A stretch of 6,409 bases of DNA from JBBKWX01 sp037969175 (GCA_037969175.1 JBBKWX010000206.1:1-6409); one strand, 5' to 3'. Shown: positions 1 through 5,386, counted from the first letter of the stretch. A program made the numbers and translations. Notes: generated by a model from the letters alone, not told the origin.

Positions 1-203
1 TTTTTAATAAAACTCTTCCAACTCTTGATCAGGTCTTTTTTATCAACAAGATCAAATGTTGCAGAAAGAGCCGGAGAACCAGCTCCATTTATTTCCATAA
101 CTGCATTAATTACTTGCACACCTTGAGCATTCAGCTCTGTCGAATGGCCAATAACCACGAATAGCAAAGCAAGAAATGAAAGCAGATTTCTTTTACATAT
201 CAT
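1..203 (-). CDS. Secreted hypothetical protein, N-terminal part only (runs off window edge)
   Basis: This open frame on the minus strand starts at the ATG complementary to 201–203 and stays open to the window edge, giving about 67 residues. An in-frame stop two codons upstream (207–209) fixes this as the only available N-terminal Met. The protein begins MICKRNLLSFLALLFVV, with a short basic start and a hydrophobic core, followed by a polar stretch ending NAQ, which is a typical signal peptidase I site in Bacteroidota. It is therefore probably exported to the periplasm or cell surface. The mature part starts GVQVINAVMEINGAG and later has ATFDLVDKKDLIKSWKSF. I do not recognise a family from this fragment. 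It is separated from the upstream sulfur operon by a terminator and about 170 nt, so it is probably its own transcription unit. No good TAnnTTTG promoter box is visible upstream; the nearest match (243–250) has one mismatch and no partner TTG at the right distance. Confidence 0.7.
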   Translation of the reverse strand, partial: MICKRNLLSFLALLFVVIGHSTELNAQGVQVINAVMEINGAGSPALSATFDLVDKKDLIKSWKSFIK

Positions 204-372
204 AATCTATGAAATTAAAATTGAACTAAATGATTTGTACTGCAAAATTGAATTGTACCGAACCTTCATAATAATGAAATGGTTCTCAAGCTAATCAAAA
301 CGGAGAAGTGTAAATTCGCTATATCCTTTATAATTTAACAAAAAAAAACAACACAGTCAAATGAACATGAAA

Positions 373-397
373 AAATCTCGTCAAATTGACGAGATTT
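373..397 (-). terminator. Rho-independent terminator of the sulfur operon
   Basis: A perfect 12-base inverted repeat (373–384 and 386–397) surrounds one central base. In RNA it would form a GC-containing stem of 10–11 bp with a 3–5 nt loop. Read on the minus strand, the stem starts 25 nt after the persulfide dioxygenase stop codon and runs directly into a U tract (TTTTTT, then CATG). That is the expected geometry for intrinsic termination of the operon above it. The plus-strand reading has no U tract, so the terminator is one-directional. Confidence 0.9.
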
Positions 398-422
398 ATC
401 TGATATTCAGATGATTGACTAA

Positions 423-1808
423 TTAATTGCTGGGTTCTAAAACCGGGATATTTTCCTTTTTTATTCCGGTCATCCCTTTGTGGATATTCACAACATTATT
501 GATTCCATTTTTCTTCATAATAGATGCAGCTATCATTGACCTGTATCCTCCTGCACAATGAACATAATACTTTTTATTCTTATCCAAGCTCTCAATTTTG
601 TTATCAATATCACTCAAGCAGCTTAATTCAGCACCATCCAGAACACCTGTCGACCATTCACCTTTATTTCTAACATCCAAAATATTAATATTAGATTTAA
701 GCAACTCTTTCAATTCTGAAGGTTCAATACTTGTTATTGTATCTATTTTCTTACCGGCTTTTTTCCAGTTCTCGATTCCTCCCATAAGCACACCACTTAC
801 ATTTTCATATCCAACTCGGGCAAGTCTCAAAACTGCTTCGTATTCTCTTCCAGGATCTGCAATAACAAATATTTTTTTATTAGCATCCAATAAAGTTCCA
901 ACCCAAATCGCATATTGTCCATCAAGACCTATATTTATAGATCCCGGAATGAATCCCAATTCAAATACATCTTGATTTCTTGCATCCAAAAGAAGTGCAT
1001 CATCGGCTTTTATTGCATTTTCAAAATCATTCGGTTCAAGAAGTTTTAGATTATCTTCCATTACAGAATCAATGCTCTTATATCCTTTTTTATTAATGCC
1101 TGCATCCATAAAAAAGTATTTTGGTGGTGCGGATAAACCTTCGGTAACAACTTCAACAAAAGCTTCTTTTGTCATATCCTGCAAGGCATAATTATTTTTT
1201 TTCTGTTCGCCTATTGTAGAGAAGGTTTCCTTACCGATATTTTTTCCGCAAGAGGATCCGGCGCCATGAGCAGGATATACGATTACGTTGTCAGGTAATA
1301 TTTTTATACAGCGATTTAATGAGTCATACAACATTCCTGCAAGATCTTTTTCAGTCAGATCAGATTTTATTGCGAGATCCGGTCTACCTACATCTCCTAC
1401 AAATAAAGTATCTCCGGTAAATACTGCATGTTCATTTCCATCTTTATCAAATAATAAATAACATGAAGATTCAGGAGTATGGCCTGGAGTGTGCATAACT
1501 TTGATCTTGATCTCACCCAATTCCAGGATCTCTCCATCCTTAGCTATATGTGCATCGTATTCAGGTGTAGCACCGGGTCCATACACGATAGTTGCTCCTG
1601 TCTTTGCAGCAAGATCTATGTGCCCTGATACAAAATCAGCATGGAAATGAGTCTCTAAAACATATTTGATCTTAGCTCCGCGCCTTTCTGAAATCTCAGT
1701 GTATGGTTCTGTTTCTCTGATCGGATCAATGATAATTGCTTCTCCGTTTGATTCGATATAATAGGCTGCTTCTGATAAACAACCTGTATACATTTGTTCA
1801 ATATACAT
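423..1808 (-). CDS. Persulfide dioxygenase–double rhodanese fusion (MBL-fold/rhodanese protein)
   Basis: This 461-residue protein probably oxidises glutathione- or other thiol-persulfides to sulfite in the cytoplasm. Residues 1 to about 240 form an ETHE1-like metallo-beta-lactamase domain. They carry THFHADFVSGH (H54, H56, D58, H63), HTPGHTPES (H110), FTGDTLF (D133) and YPAHG (H181). By analogy with ETHE1, H54, H110 and D133 should hold a single Fe(II). Two rhodanese domains follow. The first (about 255–355) has Asp318 in the sequence IADPGRE where the catalytic Cys should be, so it is probably inactive. The second (about 362–455) has DVRNKGEW and an intact active-site loop HCAGGYRS with Cys418. 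The MBL plus two-rhodanese layout and length fit a known bacterial family. The start at MYIEQMYTGC is chosen because the tyrosine–threonine–glycine–cysteine opening is conserved in the family. It is the last gene of the five-gene operon, 11 nt after the single-domain rhodanese. No signal peptide is seen. The preferred persulfide substrate is not known from sequence. Confidence 0.93.
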   Translation of the reverse strand: MYIEQMYTGCLSEAAYYIESNGEAIIIDPIRETEPYTEISERRGAKIKYVLETHFHADFVSGHIDLAAKTGATIVYGPGATPEYDAHIAKDGEILELGEIKIKVMHTPGHTPESSCYLLFDKDGNEHAVFTGDTLFVGDVGRPDLAIKSDLTEKDLAGMLYDSLNRCIKILPDNVIVYPAHGAGSSCGKNIGKETFSTIGEQKKNNYALQDMTKEAFVEVVTEGLSAPPKYFFMDAGINKKGYKSIDSVMEDNLKLLEPNDFENAIKADDALLLDARNQDVFELGFIPGSINIGLDGQYAIWVGTLLDANKKIFVIADPGREYEAVLRLARVGYENVSGVLMGGIENWKKAGKKIDTITSIEPSELKELLKSNINILDVRNKGEWSTGVLDGAELSCLSDIDNKIESLDKNKKYYVHCAGGYRSMIAASIMKKNGINNVVNIHKGMTGIKKENIPVLEPSN

Positions 1809-1819
1809 TTCGATATTTT

Positions 1820-2131
1820 TTAAAATTCAACTTCAATTCCGGCTTGTGCCAAGTCCTGGAATCCTCCAATATTGTAAACTTCACTGAATCCAAGAGAATC
1901 CATATATTTTGCTCCGGCACCACTTCGGTTGCCTGAGGCACAATACAAATAATATACTTCTGATTTATCCAACTCATGAACTGTTGAATTAAATTCACCA
2001 TTCATAAAATCCAAATTTCGGCAGCCTGTTAAATGTCCTCCTAGAAACTCTCCTTTTGTTCTTACATCAATAATTTTACCTGGTTTCGATTTCAATAATT
2101 CTTTAAACTCAGATGTTGTTAAATTACGCAT
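1820..2131 (-). CDS. Single-domain rhodanese sulfurtransferase
   Basis: This 103-residue cytoplasmic rhodanese moves sulfane sulfur through a persulfide on its active cysteine. Visible landmarks are the early motif IIDVRTKGEF (residues 20–29), the substrate-side GGHLTGCRNL (31–40), and the active-site loop YCASGNRSG with Cys64. The loop has the C-x5-S form with a positive Arg69, as in PspE/GlpE-type single-domain enzymes. The C-terminal VYNIGGFQDLAQAGI is the usual final helix region. A second cysteine, Cys37, is present. The length is normal for a lone domain. There is no signal peptide, so unlike PspE it should stay in the cytoplasm. It sits 22 nt downstream of the DUF2892 gene and 11 nt upstream of the persulfide dioxygenase fusion. 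This suggests it supplies or accepts sulfur for that enzyme, for example by making a low-molecular-weight thiol persulfide. The start lies after an AT-rich leader with no Shine–Dalgarno sequence, which is normal for Bacteroidota. Confidence 0.93.
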   Translation of the reverse strand: MRNLTTSEFKELLKSKPGKIIDVRTKGEFLGGHLTGCRNLDFMNGEFNSTVHELDKSEVYYLYCASGNRSGAGAKYMDSLGFSEVYNIGGFQDLAQAGIEVEF

Positions 2132-2153
2132 TTTTTAAATTATTTAATATTAC

Positions 2154-2342
2154 TTAATCTTCTATATTACAATTACCAATAGTACAATCTTTGGCGAATA
2201 GTGCGTTTATGGTCAGGTATAATGCGACCGGCAGCCATATCCACATTCCGGGCTCCAAACTGATCATGATAACAGAGAACCCCAAAACCAATTTTGCTAT
2301 TCTCACAATATTCCACCCTGTAGTTAGTCTTTTTATCATCAT
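2154..2342 (-). CDS. Small two-helix membrane protein, DUF2892 (YgaP-like transmembrane domain)
   Basis: This 62-residue inner-membrane protein has two hydrophobic helices at about residues 17–29 and 35–50, separated by a short turn containing EPGMW. The N-terminal TGWNIVRI pattern and the tail are typical of the DUF2892 family, which also forms the membrane anchor fused to rhodanese in E. coli YgaP. Here the equivalent rhodanese is a separate gene immediately downstream, so the two products may act together at the membrane; that is inference. The tail DCTIGNC carries two cysteines (Cys53, Cys58) after the second helix, which could bind metal or sulfur. The ATG directly abuts the TAG stop of the TSUP gene with no gap. 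A strong Shine–Dalgarno sequence lies inside the end of that gene. Two consecutive ATG codons exist; the first is used here because its spacing to the Shine–Dalgarno is shorter. Confidence 0.88.
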   Translation of the reverse strand: MMIKRLTTGWNIVRIAKLVLGFSVIMISLEPGMWIWLPVALYLTINALFAKDCTIGNCNIED

Positions 2343-3140
2343 CTAAAAATAGACCTCCTTTATTATTATAAACATTCCCATGAATAAAATAAATATTCCA
2401 AACATCTTTTTTAAACCATTACCACTAAAACGATGAGACCAATGAGTACCTAAAAATATTCCCGCTATTGCAAATGTTGAGAATAATAAAAGAAATTTCC
2501 AGTCTATCTCTTGTCTTCCCAGATCACCCAAAAATCCGATCAAACTTTTTGAGGCAATAATTAATAATGAAGTTCCAACCGCTGTTTTCATTGGAATACG
2601 TGCGAAGAAAACCAAAGCAGGAATAATGAGAAAACCTCCACCTGCACCTACTAATCCGGTAATTCCTCCAACTACCAATCCTTCAAGTATAATTATCAAA
2701 ATTGGTGCTTTCTTTCCTTCAACTTTTATATCTGTTTCTGTAATTACTGTTATCATTGAATAAGATGCAAGAATCATCAGAATTGAAAACAGCACCATGA
2801 TGCCGATGTCTTTTGTTACTTCAAACCCACTGATCGTAAACAGGCTATCAGGCAATGCAGAAATGACAAAGGCTCTGACCAAATAAACAGCAATAATGCT
2901 CGGTATCCCAAACACAATAGCCGTGCGGTAATCAACCAGCTTTTTGCGCATAAAATTCACAGATCCTACCAAACTGGAAAACCCAACTATAAATAAGCTG
3001 TATGCCGTAGCTAATACAGGGCTTATACCCAGAAGATATACCAATGCCGGCACAGTGAGAATAGATCCACCTCCGCCTATCAATCCTAAACTGATTCCAA
3101 TCAGTACTGCTGATAAATAACCCAAAATCATGACTATCAT
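2343..3140 (-). CDS. TSUP (TauE/SafE family) membrane exporter, probably sulfite or related anion
   Basis: This 265-residue polytopic inner-membrane protein is of the sulfite/sulfonate exporter type (TauE/SafE, TSUP). The family duplication is visible as two matching motifs: GLIGGGGSILTVPALVYLLG at residues 19–38 and GLVGAGGGFLIIPALVFFAR at residues 162–181. Each sits on a hydrophobic hairpin. About eight membrane segments can be placed, with a soluble linker at about 133–145 (ETDIKVEGKK). The length is usual for the family. The gene starts 3 nt after the arsR stop and its own stop touches the DUF2892 start, so the genes should be co-transcribed and perhaps translationally coupled. In bigR-type operons a TSUP protein accompanies the persulfide dioxygenase and is proposed to remove sulfite. 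That role is inferred here from context, because substrate cannot be read from the sequence. An alternative start lies three codons in (Met4). Confidence 0.92.
   Translation of the reverse strand: MIVMILGYLSAVLIGISLGLIGGGGSILTVPALVYLLGISPVLATAYSLFIVGFSSLVGSVNFMRKKLVDYRTAIVFGIPSIIAVYLVRAFVISALPDSLFTISGFEVTKDIGIMVLFSILMILASYSMITVITETDIKVEGKKAPILIIILEGLVVGGITGLVGAGGGFLIIPALVFFARIPMKTAVGTSLLIIASKSLIGFLGDLGRQEIDWKFLLLFSTFAIAGIFLGTHWSHRFSGNGLKKMFGIFILFMGMFIIIKEVYF
2353..2360 (-). promoter_or_regulatory. Strong Shine–Dalgarno sequence for the DUF2892 gene, inside the TSUP coding end
   Basis: On the minus strand this reads AAGGAGGT, a complete anti-Shine–Dalgarno complement, placed 10 nt before the first ATG and 13 nt before the second ATG of the DUF2892 gene. 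It lies within the last codons of the TSUP gene (Lys-Glu-Val). Most other starts in the window lack such a sequence, so it stands out. The codons also simply encode Lys-Glu-Val, so coincidence is possible. Confidence 0.55.
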
Positions 3141-3143
3141 AAT

Positions 3144-3452
3144 CTATTCAGCTTTCTGACATTTATCAATGCAAACCAAGATATTACTGATCGTATCGTG
3201 TTTGAGTGAATACATACAGCTTTTGCCCTCTCTTTCGGAATTCAAAACTCCTTTATTCTTTAATATTCCCAAATGGTGAGACGCGACAGCTTGCTCAATC
3301 CCTAATGTCTCATATATTTCTGTTACTGACTTTACCATTCCGCCACCAAGTAATTCTATGATAGCCATTCTCGTTGGATGCGCTATGGCTTTCAACATCT
3401 CAGATGCTCTTTCAAGTTTCTGCCCATCTAATTGAATCTTATCTATATTCAT
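3144..3452 (-). CDS. ArsR-family winged-helix repressor, probable reactive-sulfur sensor of the operon
   Basis: This 102-residue ArsR/SmtB-type transcriptional repressor begins MNIDKIQLDG. Helix-turn-helix landmarks are LKAIAHPTRMAIIELL (residues 20–35) and the recognition helix EQAVASHHLGILKNKGVL (53–70), followed by the wing SEREGKSCMYSL (72–83) and a C-terminal dimerisation helix. Cysteines are at 79, 94 and 98. The helix near residues 31–40, where BigR/SqrR carry one of their two sensing cysteines, has none here. The open frame extends 35 codons further upstream to 3557. That part, rich in Tyr and Ile, is read from an AT-repeat palindrome and promoter, so it is rejected as coding. As first gene of a persulfide dioxygenase/TSUP/rhodanese operon it most resembles a BigR/SqrR-like regulator that releases DNA when persulfidated. 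Metal or arsenic sensing cannot be excluded from sequence alone. Confidence 0.88.
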   Translation of the reverse strand: MNIDKIQLDGQKLERASEMLKAIAHPTRMAIIELLGGGMVKSVTEIYETLGIEQAVASHHLGILKNKGVLNSEREGKSCMYSLKHDTISNILVCIDKCQKAE

Positions 3453-3454
3453 AT

Positions 3455-3470
3455 ATCTATATATATAGAT
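3455..3470 (-). promoter_or_regulatory. Candidate ArsR operator: perfect 16-bp palindrome
   Basis: The sequence ATCTATATATATAGAT is its own reverse complement over all 16 bases. It lies between the predicted -7 box and the arsR start codon, ending two bases from the ATG, and would cover the transcription start. This is a classical repressor position. A half-site copy, ATATATCTAT on the minus strand (3489–3498), lies in the spacer between the -33 and -7 boxes and is inverted relative to the copy at 3451–3460. Low complexity (mostly AT) weakens the call, but the symmetric CT…AG pairs and the position support it. Confidence 0.65.
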
Positions 3471-3471
3471 G

Positions 3472-3502
3472 CAAATATATATAAAATAATAGATATATAC
3501 AA
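3472..3502 (-). promoter_or_regulatory. Bacteroidota-type promoter of the sulfur operon
   Basis: On the minus strand, TTG (3500–3502) is followed by a 20-nt spacer and TATATTTG (3472–3479). This matches the primary sigma consensus of Bacteroidota, TTG-N19–21-TAnnTTTG, exactly. Transcription should begin at about 3464–3467, giving a leader of only 12–15 nt before the arsR ATG at 3452. This independently excludes the longer 5' extension of the reading frame. Confidence 0.7.
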
Positions 3503-3586
3503 CTCTACTATCGTTATCTTCTAAATAAAAATCTGATCCGGCAATTAATTCCTTCAAAATAGAACACGGTAGAAATGTTCCAATAG

Positions 3587-3664
3587 AAAAATCCCAACTT
3601 TTATTTATCTAAGATCTTTAGCAATTACTTGCTTCTGAATCAATGATAAACAAAATTTGGGATT
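3587..3664 (-). terminator. Long nested hairpin, probable terminator of the outer-membrane protein gene
   Basis: Arms 3590–3609 and 3645–3664 pair over 20 positions: 8 bp (AATCCCAA/TTGGGATT), one mismatch, 4 bp, one G·U (on the minus strand only), then 6 bp (TTTATC/GATAAA). The 35-nt apical region contains an inner 5-bp hairpin at 3620–3633 with a GUAA tetraloop on the minus strand. The minus-strand stem is followed by further T residues (GGGATTTTTC). The wobble and the T run both favour a minus-strand RNA. It lies 55 nt past the stop of the gene above and could end its transcript, although such a long loop is unusual for a terminator. Confidence 0.5.
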
Positions 3665-3695
3665 CAAAAAGCGAATTCATAGATTCACTTCTGAT

Positions 3696-3711
3696 GGATG
3701 TTTTTACATCC
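3696..3711 (-). other. Small hairpin just after the outer-membrane protein gene stop
   Basis: This is a 6-bp stem, GGATGT/ACATCC, with a 4-nt loop, beginning 8 nt after the stop codon of the gene at 3719–4240. No U tract follows on the minus strand, so it is a weak terminator candidate. It may protect the 3' end of the mRNA or be incidental. Confidence 0.3.
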
Positions 3712-3718
3712 TTAATTA

Positions 3719-4240
3719 TTAATTAAGCATGAACCGCAAAGATAGCGCTAACTCGAGCCACTCAGGACCCGGGTTTATTATATCATAGAATGGATTCAGT
3801 TCTAAACCGAGTGTCAAAGGTGCATTTGCAAAAGGATGCTCCAGACCAAATCTCAGATCGATACCTGCACTCATCCCTGAGCCATAATAAGTATCTTTCT
3901 CACCATTTCTGATTCGGTAGTATCCTGCTTTATACATAGCAACATGGATCCCTGCACCATAGTTCCAATCAATAGGGGCTTGCAGAATCCGATTGCGGAT
4001 AGGTCCTTGCTTTTGATACAATGCAGTAATCATAGCAGTACCAAAATTCTTCTTGACCGTTAAATTAGCTTCCAGGCCATCAGAAGCTGAAGCGCCAAAA
4101 AACTGTTTGAAAGTAACGCCGGAAGCAAATTTTCCAATTTTCACTCCAAAAGCAGAAGTATAATCCTGGGCTTGTAAATTGTTGTTTGAGATACCAATTA
4201 ACATCAGCACTGATACAACATAAAGTAATCCTTTTTTCAT
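3719..4240 (-). CDS. Small secreted outer-membrane beta-barrel-like protein
   Basis: This 173-residue protein has a clear signal peptide. It starts with basic MKKG, has the hydrophobic core LLYVVSVLMLIGI, and is probably cut after residues 22–25 (LQAQ). The mature part alternates short amphipathic strands with Gly and aromatic residues, such as FGVKIGKFASGVTFKQFFGA (31–50), YGAGIHVAMYKAGYY, GSGMSAGIDLRFGLEH and LTLGLELNPFYDI. It ends in a strand, WLELALSLRFML. This pattern and size suit a small eight-stranded outer-membrane barrel. I do not recognise a named family. It follows the gld operon terminator and has its own possible promoter, so co-function with type IX secretion is not shown. There is no Shine–Dalgarno sequence before the ATG. 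Another frame over 4080–4283 is a shadow of this gene. Confidence 0.8.
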   Translation of the reverse strand: MKKGLLYVVSVLMLIGISNNNLQAQDYTSAFGVKIGKFASGVTFKQFFGASASDGLEANLTVKKNFGTAMITALYQKQGPIRNRILQAPIDWNYGAGIHVAMYKAGYYRIRNGEKDTYYGSGMSAGIDLRFGLEHPFANAPLTLGLELNPFYDIINPGPEWLELALSLRFMLN

Positions 4241-4265
4241 AACTATATGGTTTGGTTTTATAAAT

Positions 4266-4273
4266 CAAAAATA
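4266..4273 (-). promoter_or_regulatory. Candidate -7 promoter box for the outer-membrane protein gene
   Basis: On the minus strand this reads TATTTTTG, an exact TAnnTTTG match, 25 nt before the ATG at 4240. No TTG is found at 19–21 nt further upstream, so only half of the promoter consensus is met. Confidence 0.4.
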
Positions 4274-4312
4274 CACCAGACAAAAAAGCTTACTTATTAC
4301 TTTTAGCTACAA

Positions 4313-4328
4313 TCTTACACTTGTAAGA
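4313..4328. repeat. Inverted repeat TCTTACA-CT-TGTAAGA upstream of the outer-membrane protein gene
   Basis: Two 7-bp arms with a 2-base centre lie about 45 nt upstream of the candidate -7 box of the gene starting at 4240. A further copy of TTGTAAGA occurs at 4417–4424, and a 10-bp palindrome ATTGATCAAT lies at 4332–4341. The position suits a regulator binding site, but no specific factor is suggested by the sequence. Confidence 0.35.
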
Positions 4329-4454
4329 ATCATTGATCAATACTATCGAATATAAGTGCTGTGAATATAAAATATGGGTTAGCTTAAGGAATTTGGAGAT
4401 GGTTTGAAAAAATCAATTGTAAGATAAAATCCATTTCTGCTAATATCTGAAACG

Positions 4455-4481
4455 AAAAATGCCCCGCTATTGCGAGGCATT
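4455..4481 (-). terminator. Rho-independent terminator after gldN
   Basis: The 10-bp stem 4458–4467/4472–4481 has a 4-nt loop. It contains one C–A mismatch on the plus strand that becomes a G·U pair on the minus strand, giving AATGCCTCGC-AATA-GCGGGGCATT in minus-strand order. A TTTT tract follows. It begins 20 nt after the gldN stop codon and closes the gld operon. Confidence 0.92.
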
Positions 4482-4501
4482 CATTCATATCATTATGGTT
4501 C

Positions 4502-5359
4502 TTAATATTCCCAAAGATCTAACTCCATGTTCAATATTTCAGTTTTAATATTCTGTGCTTCAATTAAAGCATTCAGACCTTGTTTATAATCTTCAATACG
4601 TCTATCATATACATTTGACTCTTTGAAGATATATGAACTGAACATACGTTTCTGGAAAATATCATCAAAGGATCTTCTTTCTGCATCATTCTCACGATTG
4701 AAAACTTCAGCATTGGCCAAGATCTTTCTCGCTTCATTATAGTAGATCCAATATAAAGGAACTTTTATATTTCCTTCACGAATATTACCTTGATCATCTT
4801 CAGCATACATCATGGGAGCAATTCCAATGATCCTTACATCCATAACCGATCTTTGACGATCAAAGAACCATTCTTCTTTAATACGATAAGCAATTACTTT
4901 ATCTGTTGAAAAGGTCTTCTGAATCACAGTATCTCTAACCAAATAAGGAGGTTCAGATTCTACAACCTGCGTTGTATCAAATCCTGCTCCGCCAATCTTA
5001 TCAATCTCACCTTTAGTCATAGGAAGAACGAATTCTCCTTCATCTGTACTTGGGCTATAAGCAGTTAATGAACCTTCTTTCACTGCATCCATTAGCACAT
5101 CAACAAGACTCTTCCTGTCGTTTGTAGCATATCTTGGATAACGCATTGGAAGATTGATCTTTTCATTCAGATCAATTACTTGCCATACTTTTTTGGACCA
5201 CATAAGATCTGCTTCACGCAGGAAAGTATATGGCATTGGCTTCTTGGTTGGAACATGTTCCTTCACATAAATCCCATCAAGTACAGTTTGTGCAAATACA
5301 CTTACTGAACAAGCAAGAATAAGGGAAGCAGAAATAATTATTTTTTTCATGAGTTCCAT
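4502..5359 (-). CDS. gldN: Gliding motility / type IX secretion protein GldN (PorN)
   Basis: GldN is a periplasmic component of the type IX secretion system. With the lipoprotein GldK it forms the ring under the outer membrane, and it contacts GldM. The protein is 285 residues from the first ATG (5359), or 282 from Met4 (5350). Met4 starts a textbook signal peptide, MKKIIISASLILA…FAQ, and has a weak GGAA 5 nt upstream, so it may be the true start. Family landmarks are FLREADLMWSKKVWQVIDL (46–64), DRKSLVDVL (81–89), EEWFFDRQRSVMDVRIIGIA (162–181), PLYWIYYNEARKILANAEVF (201–220), the stretch 226–248 with DDIFQKRMFSSY, and the end LDLWEY. This matches the known GldN pattern closely and is close to the usual length of 280–360 residues. 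It lies 27 nt after gldM and is followed by the terminator, so it ends the gld operon. A Cys within the signal core (LAC) is noted, but a lipoprotein is unlikely. Confidence 0.95.
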   Translation of the reverse strand: MELMKKIIISASLILACSVSVFAQTVLDGIYVKEHVPTKKPMPYTFLREADLMWSKKVWQVIDLNEKINLPMRYPRYATNDRKSLVDVLMDAVKEGSLTAYSPSTDEGEFVLPMTKGEIDKIGGAGFDTTQVVESEPPYLVRDTVIQKTFSTDKVIAYRIKEEWFFDRQRSVMDVRIIGIAPMMYAEDDQGNIREGNIKVPLYWIYYNEARKILANAEVFNRENDAERRSFDDIFQKRMFSSYIFKESNVYDRRIEDYKQGLNALIEAQNIKTEILNMELDLWEY

Positions 5360-5386
5360 TTTAATAAGAACTAATACACTTTTATA

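Noticed and set aside
235..258. Repeated TTGTAC (235–240 and 253–258) in the gap before the secreted-protein gene
   Set aside because: Only six bases, two copies, in AT-rich DNA; no link to a promoter box could be shown.
265..278. TTCAT-AATA-ATGAA small inverted repeat
   Set aside because: A 5-bp AT-rich stem without a U tract or useful position is expected by chance.
598..975. Plus-strand open frame of 125 codons opposite the dioxygenase gene
   Set aside because: It lies wholly within a strongly supported minus-strand gene with conserved domains, and its product is a low-complexity Ser/Leu/Pro-rich sequence.
1736..2001. Open frames on both strands over the rhodanese–dioxygenase junction
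   Set aside because: They are shadows of two well-supported adjacent genes and have no recognisable domains.
3451..3498. AT-rich repeated stretch as a possible simple repeat or CRISPR-like element
   Set aside because: There are no regularly spaced repeats with unique spacers; the pattern is better explained as promoter plus operator.
4080..4283. Minus-strand frame overlapping the start of the outer-membrane protein gene
   Set aside because: Its Cys/Trp/Phe-rich product has no signal, and it overlaps a better frame that has a clear signal peptide.
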